64,000 nucleotides of DNA from Nocardioides sp. TF02-7 (GTDB lineage: Bacteria > Actinomycetota > Actinomycetes > Propionibacteriales > Nocardioidaceae): positions 3,100,001 through 3,164,000 of the forward strand of contig NZ_CP092535.1 in assembly GCF_022437945.1 (NCBI RefSeq), written 5' to 3'. The notes under the pieces were generated by a model. It searched no databases. It was not told where the DNA came from and saw only the letters and a program-made list of their open reading frames with translations. Below, piece by piece: positions 27,972-37,663 of this stretch. The position numbers were made by a program, and so were the translations under genes. The first letter of the stretch is position 1, and each line of letters begins with the position of its first letter.

Positions 27972-28883
27972 CTACCCCCAGGCCCGCCTCGGCTCCGCCT
28001 CGGGCGGCTGCGTCGACTCCCACACGCGGCGCCACTCGGCGACCTCGGGGCCGGCGGGGTCGGGGGTGGTGCCGGAGGCGGCGCGGCGGAGGGCGGCGTA
28101 CCAGCTCGTGGCGTCCTCGTCGAGGAGCTGGGCGACGCCGGCGCGCACGCGGCGGGCGAAGTCGCGCACCGACTCGTCCTCCCCGGGCACGAGCGGGTCG
28201 CCGAACCGCACCCGGAGCGTACGGCGGCCGCGGCCGGGCCAGCCGGCACCGCGCGGCATCGCGGCGAAGGTGCCGCGGTGGGCGACCGGCACGACCGGCA
28301 CGCCGTGCTCGACGGCGAGGAACGCCGCACCGAGCCGGAACGAGCCCATCCAGCCGTCGCGTGACCGGGTGCCCTCGGGGAAGATCACGAGGCTCCAGCC
28401 GTCGGCGAGCACGTCGCCCGGTGTGGTCGACAGCGACCCGCCGCGGCGGTCGATCGGCAGGGTGTTGAACAGCAGCGAGGAGCCGACCGCCCGCCACCAG
28501 GTGTCGAAGAAGTAGTCGGCGGCGGCGGCGACCGCGGTGCGGCGGCGCCACTCGTCCGGCAGCGACAGCAGGATCAGCGGCGTGTCGAGGTGGGAGGCGT
28601 GGTTGGCGGCGAAGATCACCGGGCCGGTCAGCCGGTCGAGCACGTCGACGCCCTCGGCGCGGGCGCGCACCTGCGAGCGGAAGAGCGGCTCCAGCGCGGC
28701 CTTCTGGGCGAGCTCGCGCACGGCCGCGGCGGCCGGGGTGCGCGACCAGTCGTTGGGATAGACGTTGGGCGACGACGGCGGCACGAACGGCTCCGCCGAG
28801 CGCGGCACCTGCGAGCGGTGGCCCCAGCGCCAGCCGCGCTTGACCTGCCGGACGTCGGCGATCGTGTCCTGGAGGAATCCCAC
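27972..28883 (-). CDS. PlsC-family acyltransferase
   Basis: Glycerolipid-type acyltransferase, 303 residues: motif I NHASHLDTPL (NHxxxxD), motif II DRRGGS region, motif III FPEGTRSRDG and motif IV VPVVPVAHRG. A 60-residue N-terminal extension precedes the domain. GTG 28883 is preceded by GAGGAGG and begins 11 bases after the LarA-like gene; upstream starts would run into that gene. As last member of the four-gene operon it suggests that the operon product is acylated or that the pathway handles a lipid. The acyl acceptor is unknown. Confidence 0.85.
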   Translation of the reverse strand: MGFLQDTIADVRQVKRGWRWGHRSQVPRSAEPFVPPSSPNVYPNDWSRTPAAAAVRELAQKAALEPLFRSQVRARAEGVDVLDRLTGPVIFAANHASHLDTPLILLSLPDEWRRRTAVAAAADYFFDTWWRAVGSSLLFNTLPIDRRGGSLSTTPGDVLADGWSLVIFPEGTRSRDGWMGSFRLGAAFLAVEHGVPVVPVAHRGTFAAMPRGAGWPGRGRRTLRVRFGDPLVPGEDESVRDFARRVRAGVAQLLDEDATSWYAALRRAASGTTPDPAGPEVAEWRRVWESTQPPEAEPRRAWG

Positions 28884-28893
28884 GCCCGCCTCC

Positions 28894-30474
28894 TCAGCGC
28901 ACGTCCGCAAGCAGGTGCGGCGGGTTGTGCAGGTAGGTGATCGAGGGCGAGGAGCCGACGGTCGACGACGCCATCTCCAGCGCGTCGCGCAGCGTGGTCG
29001 CCGTACGGAAGCCCATCCGGCCGGCGGCCTTCGGGTCGCCGCCCACCCAGATCACGTCGCCGAGGTGGTCCATCCCGTGCGCCGCCCAGTACCACATGTA
29101 GAACGGGTGGACGCCGTGGTAGGCGTGCGACGTCCGGTAGAGGTGGATGTACCAGGGATCGGTGGCGAACTGCTGCTCGAACTTCTCCCCGACCACCATC
29201 GGGTCGGTCGACTCGGCGAGCACCTCCTCGTAGAAGTCGACGTACGACGGGTGGTGCAGCGTGTTGAAGCCCTCGTCGAGCGGGTGGTAGAGGATCGCCA
29301 CGCCGCCCTGCCGCACGACCGGCCGGCCGAGGTAGGAGTTGAAGTAGTAGCCCAGCCCCATGCAGGTGGCGAGGATCGGGTTCATCCGGCTGTTGACGTT
29401 GTAGGGCCCGAGGTAGGGGATGCCGAGGACCAGCACGTCGGACTGCCCGTCGACCTCGACCCGCTGCTGCCGGTGCACGTTGCGCAGGGTGCGGTGGTGG
29501 ACCGCCTCGACCTCCCCGGCGTTGATCCCGGTCAGGTTGTAGGCGGCCCGCAGGTCGTGGAAGGTGCGGTGGCGCAGCTTCTGCGGCATCAGCGCCAGCC
29601 CGCGCCGCATGCCGAGCGCGGCGGCCTGGTCCTTGACCGACCACTCCCACTCCCGCTTCATCAGGAACTCGTAGGGCTTGGGGAAGACGGTGTTGTCGAC
29701 GGTGGTCTCGATCTGGAAGACCTTCACGTGCTCCTTGACCACCGCGCCCATCCGCCACGCGGAGTGGTGCATCGCCGAGTGCTTGTGGTCCATGAACGAC
29801 CGGCTGTGCACCATCGTCCGCGCGTTGTGGTGGTGCCGCAGCGAGCGGTACGACGCCAGTCCGATGCCGACCGACTTGTGACCGCCGTCCATCGCGACCA
29901 GGTTGACGTTGACGTAGACGAGCAGGTCCGACTCGGCGGCCCGCTTGCTGATCTCGACGTCCTCGCCCTTCTCAGTGGTGCCGAGGTGGGCGAGGTTCGC
30001 CCGGTCCTCGGCGTCGAAGTTGTAGAGGGCGCCCTGCGGCCAGAACGAGCGGAACACCCGCTCGCCGACGATGTGGCGGATCTCGGCGGCGGTCATCCGC
30101 CGGTGCAGCGCGTTGGCGGCGACCAGTTCGACGTCGTCGACGCCCGCCCGGGCCGCGAGCTCGAGCACTTGCTCGATGATCCGGCCGCGGATGTCGGGCG
30201 CCCGCATCGGCGGCAGCGGCAGCGACAGGTCGTCGAACGCGATGGTCAGCCGCATGCCGGGCTTCAGCAGCGCGGGCAGCGGCTCGGAGTCGACCGGGTG
30301 GTGCAGCGCGTCGCGGATCGCCTCGTCGACGTCGGGCACCGCCGGGACCGGCTCGGGCGGGTAGACCACCCGAGTGCCGATCGGGAAGTCCTCCAGCCGG
30401 AAACCGAGGCCCTCGTGCACGAGCAGCGGCGGGGTGCGGTCGTCGACCTCCAGCACGAAGCCTGGTCGGGTCAT
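28894..30474 (-). CDS. LarA-like NPN-dependent enzyme (DUF2088 / lactate racemase family)
   Basis: 526 residues. The LarA N-terminal domain is recognisable: AFDDLSLPLPPM (Asp81, Asp82), ANALHRRM with His124 in the position of the catalytic HR motif, and AMDGGHKSVGIGLASY with Lys200 in the position that covalently holds the nickel-pincer cofactor, followed by RHHHNART (His214-216) where the nickel-ligand His lies. The C-terminal part is longer than in lactate racemase (about 425 residues) and rich in His, Tyr and Trp. The classical DxTRP motif reads DDLSLP, lacking Arg, so the substrate is unlikely to be plain lactate. It belongs to a leftward operon with an acyl reductase-phosphatase fusion, an alcohol dehydrogenase and an acyltransferase, opposite larB-larE-larC. 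ATG 30474 chosen. Confidence 0.85.
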   Translation of the reverse strand: MTRPGFVLEVDDRTPPLLVHEGLGFRLEDFPIGTRVVYPPEPVPAVPDVDEAIRDALHHPVDSEPLPALLKPGMRLTIAFDDLSLPLPPMRAPDIRGRIIEQVLELAARAGVDDVELVAANALHRRMTAAEIRHIVGERVFRSFWPQGALYNFDAEDRANLAHLGTTEKGEDVEISKRAAESDLLVYVNVNLVAMDGGHKSVGIGLASYRSLRHHHNARTMVHSRSFMDHKHSAMHHSAWRMGAVVKEHVKVFQIETTVDNTVFPKPYEFLMKREWEWSVKDQAAALGMRRGLALMPQKLRHRTFHDLRAAYNLTGINAGEVEAVHHRTLRNVHRQQRVEVDGQSDVLVLGIPYLGPYNVNSRMNPILATCMGLGYYFNSYLGRPVVRQGGVAILYHPLDEGFNTLHHPSYVDFYEEVLAESTDPMVVGEKFEQQFATDPWYIHLYRTSHAYHGVHPFYMWYWAAHGMDHLGDVIWVGGDPKAAGRMGFRTATTLRDALEMASSTVGSSPSITYLHNPPHLLADVR

Positions 30475-30484
30475 CGGGCGCTCC

Positions 30485-31681
30485 TCAACTGGTCCTCCTC
30501 GGGTCGAACGCGACCTTGACGGTGCCGAGCCGCCCGGCGGAGTGCGCGTGGTCGAGCGCCTCCCGCCAGCGGTGCAGGGGATAGGGGGCGACGGACTTGG
30601 ACATCCGGGCCACGGCGTCGTGCGCGACCAGGCCCAGCGCCTGGTCGAAGGACCGGTCGGCCCGCGCCGAGGCGTAGGTGCCGACCAGCTCGAGCTCGCG
30701 AAACCAGGCCGCCGACAGGTCGGCCTTCGCCGGCATCCCGGAGAGCACCACCCGGCCGCCGGCGCGGGTGGCGTGGAGGCAGGTCTCCAGCGAGGCGGTG
30801 CTGCCGACGGCGTCGAGGGCCACGTCGACGCCGCCGAGGAGGTACGGCGACGCGAGCTCGGGCTCGAGGTGGAACGCGCCGGTCGCCCGCCGGATCCGTC
30901 GCAGCGCCTCACCCGGCGCGACCACCTCGGTGGCGCCGAACTCGAGCGCCAGCTCGCGCTGGTGGCCGTGCTTGGCGACGACCACGATCTCGCCGGCCTC
31001 GGTGAGCTCGCGCAGCGCCAGCGTCGCGAGCAGGCCGACCGCCCCGGCGCCGGAGACCAGCACCCGGTCGCCCGGCCGCACGCCCGCCCGCCGGGCGGTG
31101 TGCACCGCGCACGCCACCGGCTCGGCCAGCAGCGCCTGCTCGTCGGAGAGCCCCTCCGGCACCGGGTGCAGCTGCGAGCGGTGGGCCGTGAGCTGCTCGC
31201 CCCACCCGCCGCCGGTGTCGTGGGCAGAACCCGGTCTGCAGGCCGGGGAGAGGTCGCCGACGGTGATCCGCGAGCACCGGTTGGTCTCGCCGCGCTCGCA
31301 CGCCTCGCACGGGTCGACGCCGCGGGCCGCGCAGGCGAGCACCGGGTCGACGACGACCCGGGTGCCCGCGGGCAGGTCGTCGCAGTCGTCGAGCAGCTCG
31401 GCGACCACCTCGTGGCCGGGCACGAACGGCAGCGACACGACCGCGCTGAAGTAGAGCGACGTGGTGCCCGACAGCATGCCGAGGTCGGAGCCGCAGATGC
31501 CGGAGAGCCGCACCCGCAGCCGGGCCCAGCCCGGCCGTCGTACCCGCGGCGGGTCGAGGGTCACCAGGCGCAGCGGCGCCGCGACGCCGGTCAGCATCAG
31601 TGGGATCCGCCCGCCGGCGGCCTTGCCGATGATCGTCCGCGGGACGCTGCGGTACATCTCCAGGGCCAGCATCCGCGTCAC
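30485..31681 (-). CDS. Zn-dependent alcohol dehydrogenase (MDR family)
   Basis: 398 residues: catalytic zinc segment GICGSDLG (about residue 60), PGHEVVAEL, structural-zinc cysteine cluster DPCEACERGETNRC, and Rossmann loop VSGAGAVGLLATLAL. GTG 31681 overlaps the upstream stop (GTGA); ATG 31672 is an alternative. It lies between the reductase-phosphatase fusion and the LarA-like gene with a ten-base gap to the latter, so these are translationally close. It probably interconverts an alcohol and a carbonyl that is also a substrate or product of the LarA-like enzyme. Confidence 0.87.
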   Translation of the reverse strand: MTRMLALEMYRSVPRTIIGKAAGGRIPLMLTGVAAPLRLVTLDPPRVRRPGWARLRVRLSGICGSDLGMLSGTTSLYFSAVVSLPFVPGHEVVAELLDDCDDLPAGTRVVVDPVLACAARGVDPCEACERGETNRCSRITVGDLSPACRPGSAHDTGGGWGEQLTAHRSQLHPVPEGLSDEQALLAEPVACAVHTARRAGVRPGDRVLVSGAGAVGLLATLALRELTEAGEIVVVAKHGHQRELALEFGATEVVAPGEALRRIRRATGAFHLEPELASPYLLGGVDVALDAVGSTASLETCLHATRAGGRVVLSGMPAKADLSAAWFRELELVGTYASARADRSFDQALGLVAHDAVARMSKSVAPYPLHRWREALDHAHSAGRLGTVKVAFDPRRTS

Positions 31682-34019
31682 CACCGGGTGGCGGGGTCGA
31701 GGACCCGCCGGGACGTGCCGGAGGACGCCCAGTCGACGATGTTCCAGTGCTTGCGGCGCGCGTGGCGCAGCAGCGCGACGTCGGGCCGCACTGCCACGGC
31801 GTGCCCGACCGCCTCGAGCAGGGGCAGGTCGGAGTGGGAGTCGGCGTAGGCGAACGAGGCGGCGGTGTCGACGCCGTTGCGGCGCGCGAAGTCGCGCACG
31901 AACGCCGCGCGCGCCTCGCCGACCAGCGGCGACGACGTGAGGTGGCCGGTGCACCGGCCGCGGTCGTCCACCGCGAGGTCGGCCGCCTCGACGTGGTCGA
32001 ACAGCGGGTCCAGCGGCCGGGTGAGCGGCCGCAGGGCGCCGGTGATCAGCACGGTGAGGTGGCCGGCGGCCCGGTGCTGGCGCACCCGGCGCACGGCGTC
32101 CGGCGCCAACCGCTCCAGCACGTACGACGTCAGGTGCCGGTCGACGATCGCGTCGAGCTCGGCGCGGGTCGCGCCGGCGTACTCCTTGTAGACCGCGCGG
32201 AGCATGCCGGTGCGGTCGCGGCGGTCGGCGGCGAGGATGCCCGGCACCCGGCCGGCGACCCGTGCCGCCTCCGCCGCCTTCCGGCCGGGCGGCAGGTCGG
32301 CCAGCCGGAGCCACAGGTAGGTCTCGACCACGTTCGACGACAGCAGGGTGCCGTCCATGTCGAAGAACGCGGCGACCCGCCCGCCGGGCCGCTCCTCCTG
32401 GCGGTCGGGCGCGGCCGGCTCCAGCACCGTGAGCCGGGCCGGGTCGCGGTGCTGGCGGCGCTGCGCAGCTGCTCCAGGTCGCGGATCGGCCGGGTGACCG
32501 AGGGGGTGTGGATCTCGCGGAGGTAGCGCTCCCAGTCGATGGCCGCGGTGTCGAACGGGAAGGTCTCCCGGTCCTCGGGGGTGAGCGACTCGAACAGCGC
32601 CAGCATGTTGGTGTCGACGAACCGCAGCTCCGCCTGCGCGTACTCGGCGTAGATGTCGAGGTAGCGGCGCAGGAACCGGAGCCGGCCGCCCTGCCGGTCG
32701 AGCCGGCGTGCCCAGTCGGTGGTCCGCCGGCCGCGCGGCGCGAACTCGATCGCCCGCTCCGCCACCTCGTGCGCGCGCTCGCCCAGCCGCATCATCCGCT
32801 CCACGGCCGGGCCGCCCGGCCAGGTCCAGACCGGGAGCCGCACGTGGCCGCGGGGGCCGGCGGCGAACGGGTTGTCCTGGAAGTAGGAGCGGATGTGCTC
32901 GTAGAGCATCCCGAACGTCACCGGGTTGCGGTCGCCCGAGGAGAGGTGGAAGTACGCCGGCCGGCCGGGCTCCGGCGGGTCGGCGAGGCAGGCGATGATC
33001 GAGGCGACGACGAGGTCGACGGGGACGATGTCGATCGTGGTGTCGGCGGCGCCCGGGAAGAGCGGCAGCTCGCCGCGGCCGTAGGCGAGGATCAGCGGCT
33101 CGGCCATCTTGAAGCCCTCGATCCAGCCCGGGTGGGGCCGGTCGAGCGCGGACTCGATGATCGTCGGCCGGTAGACGGTCACCCGGCGGCCCCGGGCGGC
33201 GTACTCCTCGACGACGCGCTCGCCGAGCGCCTTGGTGAAGGTGTAGGAGTCGGTCCAGCCGAGGCTGCGGGCGCGCTCGGTGCCGAGCCGCACCAGCTGC
33301 TCCTTGACCCAGCGCCGTCGGGCCTCCTCGGTGGCGGCCGCTGCCGTGATGAGCCCGGCGCGGCCGTGGTCGCGCTCGGCCCGGCGGCGGGCCTTCTCGA
33401 GGACCTCGACGCTGCGCGAGCGGGCCTCCACGTCGTCGGCCTGCGCGAGTCCCCACGCGAGCTCGGCGTCGACGTCGACGGCGTGGTCGAGCGACTCCTC
33501 GAAGACCGCGCCGCGTCGCCGGCCGGCGACGTAGGCGGTGGAGACGTGCAGGTAGTGGACGTCGCGGGTGCCGCCGGCCGTCGCCTCGTCGACCCGCTCG
33601 AGGAGCCGGCGGGTGCCGACGACGTTGGTGCGGAACGCCTCGTCGACAGGCGGGTCGAACGACACGTCGCCGGCGCAGTGGACCACCGCGTCGAGGTCGG
33701 CGGGCAGCGCCGGCGGGTCGGCGAGGTCGCCCTCGAGCACGGCGACACGGGAGGCCAGCAGCGCCTCCGTGCCGCCGGCGCGCTCGACGACGTCGGCGAA
33801 GATCGGCTTGCGGAGCAGGTCCGCGACCCGCTTGCTGCCCGGTGTCGAGCCGCGCGGCCGCACCAGGACGGTCAGCCGCACTCCCGGCACGTCCGTCAGC
33901 AGCCGCTGGAGCAGGGCCTCGCCGACGAAGCCGGTGACGCCGGTCAGCAGCACGTGCGACCCGGCCAGCCGCTCGCGCACCGGCGGCAGCGTCCGGCGCT
34001 CGCTGGGGTGGGCGCTCAA
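31678..34019 (-). CDS. fusion: SDR-type (thio)ester reductase plus HAD-IB phosphatase (frame broken near 32455)
   Basis: N-terminal 480 residues form an extended SDR / male-sterility NAD-binding domain: HVLLTGVTGFVGEALLQRLL (dinucleotide loop), VHCAGDVSFD, YLHVSTAYVAG and the active YTFTKALGE (YxxxK). The family reduces acyl-CoA or acyl-carrier thioesters to aldehyde or alcohol. The C-terminal 230 residues are an HAD-IB phosphatase: FFDMDGTLLSSN, ITGALRPL, ADSHSDLPLLEAVG. The two halves are in different frames, joined if one C is added in the GCCGCC stretch near 32450-32460 (LRSARQHRDPARLTVLEP). About 780 residues. TTG 34019 with GAGGGAGG upstream is the likely start. A real two-gene arrangement is possible but the HAD half has no start or ribosome site of its own. 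Confidence 0.82.
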
Positions 34020-34173
34020 CCGACCTCCCTCGTGCCGCCCGGGTCGGCGGCGGTGGCTTCGAGAATCCTGCCCCCGAACCGTTGCACAACCGAGGGGCGA
34101 AGGGAATGAGCAGCAGCGGACTCGGCGGTTCGTGGCCGCCGTCGGCCAGGCCCGGTGTGGAAGGATCGACGCC
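34020..34173. promoter_or_regulatory. divergent promoter region between the LarA-like operon and larBEC
   Basis: 154 bases serving two divergent operons, so they can be coregulated. It contains GAGGGAGG (ribosome site of the leftward TTG start) and a small imperfect dyad GTTG-CA-CAAC at 34082-34091. No clear -35/-10 pair was found. Confidence 0.4.
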
Positions 34174-34879
34174 GTGGGCGACCAGGCGGTGGGCACTGCG
34201 GGGACCGGCGGCGAGCTGGTCCTCGACCTTCACCGGCGGGCGCGGACCGGGCTCGCCGAGGCGGTCTACGCGCCCGGGAAGTCGCCGCAGCAGTGCGCCG
34301 CCGCCGTCGCCGGGCTGCTCGACGGCGGGGACGGGCCGGTGCTGCTGACCCGGGCCGACCCCGACCAGGCAGCGGCTGCGACGGCGCGCAACCCGGGCTC
34401 GGTCGCGTCGCCGCACGGCAGCCCGTCGGACAGCCTGCGCACCCTGGCCTGGCGACCGCTGACCGGTCGGACCGGCGACGTGCTGGTGCTGACCGCCGGC
34501 ACCGGCGACCTCCCGACCGCCCGCGACGCCGCCGCGGTGCTGTGGAGCCTACGGCGTCGAGGTCGCGGTCGTCGCCGATGTCGGGGTCGCCGGTCTGCAC
34601 CGCGTGCTCGCGCACCAGGAACGGATCGCCGCCGCCGACGTGGTCGTCGTGGTCGCCGGCATGGAGGGCGCGCTCCCGAGCGTCGTCGCCGGGCTCACCG
34701 CGGCTCCGGTCATCGGCGTGCCGACGAGCACCGGCTACGGCGCCGGGCTCGAGGGCGTGACCGCGCTGCTGTCGATGCTGGCCTCGTGCAGCCCCGGCAT
34801 CACCGTCGTCGGCATCGACAACGGCTTCGGCGCCGGCTGCGCGGCGCTGCGGTTCCTCAACCGCCGGGAGGCGCGGTGA
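34174..34879 (+). CDS. larB: NPN cofactor biosynthesis protein LarB (frame broken at 34548-34549)
   Basis: Carboxylates and hydrolyses nicotinic acid adenine dinucleotide to pyridinium-3,5-biscarboxylate mononucleotide, the first step of nickel-pincer nucleotide synthesis. AIR-carboxylase-like signatures: [61 protein letters not shown]. The stretch [15 protein letters not shown] is recovered by deleting one C at 34548-34549. About 234 residues. GTG 34174 chosen. It overlaps larE by four bases (GTGA). Confidence 0.9.
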
Positions 34880-35706
34880 CCGCCCTCGACGACAAGCTCG
34901 CCGCCCTCGACGAGCGGCTCCGGGAGCTGGGCTCGGTGCTGGTGGCGTTCTCCGGCGGCGCCGACTCCGCCTTCCTCCTCGCCGCCGCGGTCCGGGCGCT
35001 CGGCCCGGCGCACGTCGTGGCCGGGACCGCCGTGAGCCCGTCGCTGCCGGCGACCGAGCTCGCGGCGGCACGCGACTACGCCGCGGGCCTGGGCGTCGAC
35101 CACCGCACGCCGTCGACCGACGAGCTGGCGCGGCCGGCGTACGCCGCCAACGGTGCCGACCGCTGCTTCCACTGCAAGAGCGAGCTGCTCTCGGTGCTCG
35201 CACCGGTCGCCCGCGACCTCGGCGTCGCGGCCGTCGCGACCGGCACCAATGCCGACGACGTGCGCGACCGGTTCCGGCCCGGCATCCACGCGGCCCGGCT
35301 GGCCGGGGCGGTGACGCCGCTCAGCGACACGGGCTTCACCAAGGCCGAGGTCAGGGCGGCCTCGCGGGCGTGGGGACTGGTGACCGCCGACAAGCCGGCG
35401 GCCGCGTGCCTGTCGAGCCGGGTGGCCTACGGCATCCAGATCACGCGTGAGCGGCTGGGGCGGGTGGAGGCCGCGGAGCGCGACCTGCGGCGCGCGCTGA
35501 CCGAGGCGGGCCTCGCCGTGCGCGACCTGCGGGTCCGCGACCTCGGCGACCGGGCCCGGGTCGAGGTCGACCGCGACCTCGTCGCGGCGCTGGAGGACCG
35601 GCCGGAGCTGCTCGCCGCGGTGGCCGGGTTCGCGACGGTGGAGGTCGATCCCCGCGGGTTCCGGTCGGGCTCGCTCAACGAGGCGTTGTCGCGGCGTGGG
35701 AGCTGA
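34876..35706 (+). CDS. larE: ATP-dependent sacrificial sulfur transferase LarE
   Basis: Adds the sulfur atoms of the pincer cofactor, in the family using the enzyme's own cysteine as donor. 276 residues: PP-loop [41 protein letters not shown] with Cys178 in the position of the sacrificial cysteine, and [11 protein letters not shown] carrying two more cysteines (97 and 100). It overlaps both larB (4 bases) and larC (11 bases), so the three proteins are produced from one message. Confidence 0.93.
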   Translation: MTALDDKLAALDERLRELGSVLVAFSGGADSAFLLAAAVRALGPAHVVAGTAVSPSLPATELAAARDYAAGLGVDHRTPSTDELARPAYAANGADRCFHCKSELLSVLAPVARDLGVAAVATGTNADDVRDRFRPGIHAARLAGAVTPLSDTGFTKAEVRAASRAWGLVTADKPAAACLSSRVAYGIQITRERLGRVEAAERDLRRALTEAGLAVRDLRVRDLGDRARVEVDRDLVAALEDRPELLAAVAGFATVEVDPRGFRSGSLNEALSRRGS

Positions 35707-36938
35707 CGCGACGGGACCGGCCGCTCCGGCGGGCAGCGTGCTCTGGATCGACGCGAGCAGCGGCGTCAGCGGCGACATGCTCCTGGGGGCGTTCGTCGAC
35801 GCCGGGGTGCCGCTCGACGTGCCGCAGGCCGCCGTCGACCGGCTCGGTCTCGAGGAGACCGTGTCGCTGGTGCAGGAGCCGGTGACCCGGTCGGGGCTGC
35901 GGGCGACGTGGGTGCGGCCCGTGGTGCCGGAGTCCGACCGGCCGCGCCGGCTCGCCGACGTCGTTGCGCTGCTGGAGCGGCTCGACGAGCCGGTGCGCGC
36001 GACCGCCACCGCCGCCTTCCACGCCCCTGGCCGAGGCCGAGGCGGCCGTGCACGGGACCACGCCTGACGACGTGCACTTCCACGAGGTCGGGGCTCTCGA
36101 CTCGATCGCCGACGTCGTCGGGGTCTCCGCGTGCGCCCACCACCTGGCGGCCGGCCGGGTCGTGTGCAGCCCGATCGCCCTCGGGGGCGGCCGGGCCCGC
36201 ACCGCCCACGGGTCGATCCCCGTCCCCGGGCCCGCGGTGACCGAGCTGCTGCGGCGGCACGCGGTGCCGGCGTACGGCGGACCGCTCGACGTCGAGCTCG
36301 CCACGCCGACCGGGGTGGCGCTGGTCGCGGTCCTGGCCGACGAGTTCGGGCCGATGCCGGCGCTGGTGCCGGCCGCGACCGGCTCCGGCGCCGGCGCCCG
36401 CGACCCCGAGGGCCACGCCAACCTGCTGCGGGTCGTCGTCGGCGCGGCACCGCCGGCTCCGGCCGCGCTGCCGGTCGAGCCGGCGACCGTGCTGGAGGCC
36501 AACGTCGACGACCTCGACCCGCGGCTGTGGCCGGCGGTTCTCACGCTGCTGCTCGACGCCGGCGCCGACGACGCGTGGCTCACCCCGATCGTGATGAAGA
36601 AGGGCCGCCCGGCCCACACGGTCGCGGTGCTCTGCGCGCCCGGCGACGCGGACCGGCTGGCCCGGCTGCTGCTCGCGCACACGACGACGATCGGCCTGCG
36701 CCGCCGCCAGGTCGAGAAGACGCCGCTCGAGCGCGAGACCGTCACCGTCGAGGTGCACGGCTCGTCGGTGCGGGTGAAGGTCGCCCGCCTCGACGGCGAG
36801 GTGGTCAACGTCAACCCGGAGTACGACGACGTCGCGCGCACCGCTGCGGAGAGCGGGCGCCCGGCCAAGATCGTGCTGGCCGAGGCCCAGCGTGCGGCTG
36901 CCGGGTTGTGGGACGGCGGGGGCAGCAGCCGGGCGTGA
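35696..36938 (+). CDS. larC: nickel-inserting protein LarC (frame broken at 36024-36027)
   Basis: Inserts nickel into the pincer nucleotide in a CTP-dependent reaction. DASSGVSGDMLLGA at the N-terminus, HFHEVGALDSIADVVG with metal-type histidines, ELATPTGVALVAVLA, and the C-terminal ANVDDLDPRLWPAVLTLLL and IVMKKGRPAHTVAVL blocks. The run CCCC at 36024-36027 is one base too long; repair gives AAFHALAEAEAAVHG. About 413 residues, i.e. both LarC1 and LarC2 parts in one frame after repair. It is last in the larBEC operon and converges with a response-regulator gene. Confidence 0.9.
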
Positions 36939-36950
36939 CCGCGGCCGGCG

Positions 36951-37663
36951 CTACGTCGACCGTCCGCCGCCGCGACTGTCCTCGGGACGGCCGTCGGCCG
37001 GGACCTGCGCCAGCCCGGCCTGGAACGCGATGACGACGAGCTGGGCGCGGTCGCGGGCATGGAGCTTGGTCATCGCGCGCTGGACGTGGGCGCGGACGGT
37101 GAACGGGCTGACGACCATCCGCTCGGCGATCTCCTGGTTGGACAGGCCGGTCGCCACCAGCGCCACCATCTCCCGCTCGCGGGCGGTGAGGACCGCGAGC
37201 TGCTCCGGGTGGCGCGCGGCCGGCTCCTGTGGGGTCGCCAGGAACCGTGCGACCAGCGAACGGGTCGCCGCCGGCGACAGGAGCGTGTCGCCCGCGGCGA
37301 CCGTGCGGACGGCGTCGAGCAGCGCCTCCGCGCCGATCCCCCTTGCCGATGAAGCCGCTCGCGCCGGCGCGCAGCGCCTGCGCGACGTGCTCGTCGGTCT
37401 CGTAGGTGGTGAGGACGAGCACGCGGCACTCCCGCAGCTCCGGGTCGGCACAGATCTCCGCCGTGGCCGCGAGCCCGTCCACGTCGGGCATCCGGATGTC
37501 CATCACCACGACGTCGGGCCGCAGCTCGCGGGTGAGCCGCACCGCCTCCCCGCCGTCGGCCGCCTCGCCGACGACCGTGATGTCGTCGGCGGTCTCGAGC
37601 AGCGTCCGGAACGCCTCCCGCAGCAGGGGCCTGGTCGTCGGCGAGCAGCACGCGGAGGGTCAC
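36951..37663 (-). CDS. NarL/LuxR-family response regulator (two frame breaks)
   Basis: Receiver domain with the phosphoacceptor Asp in PDVVVMDIRMPDVDGLAA, conserved LTTYETDEHVAQALRAGASGFIGKG, and a C-terminal LuxR HTH (LTAREREMVALVATGLSNQEIAERMVVSPFTVRAHV). Runs GGGG at 37626-37629 and CCCCC at 37338-37342 (+ strand) are each one base too long; repair gives ADDQALLREAFR and GKGIGAEALLDAVR. About 236 residues. The stop of the kinase gene overlaps its start, so kinase and regulator are coupled. The likely target is the upstream MMPL exporter. Confidence 0.88.

Noticed and set aside
35696..36938. Programmed ribosomal frameshift in larC, as known for L. plantarum larC1/larC2
   Set aside because: The break lies near residue 109, far from the larC1/larC2 junction, and is a single extra C in a run exactly like the many other errors in the window.
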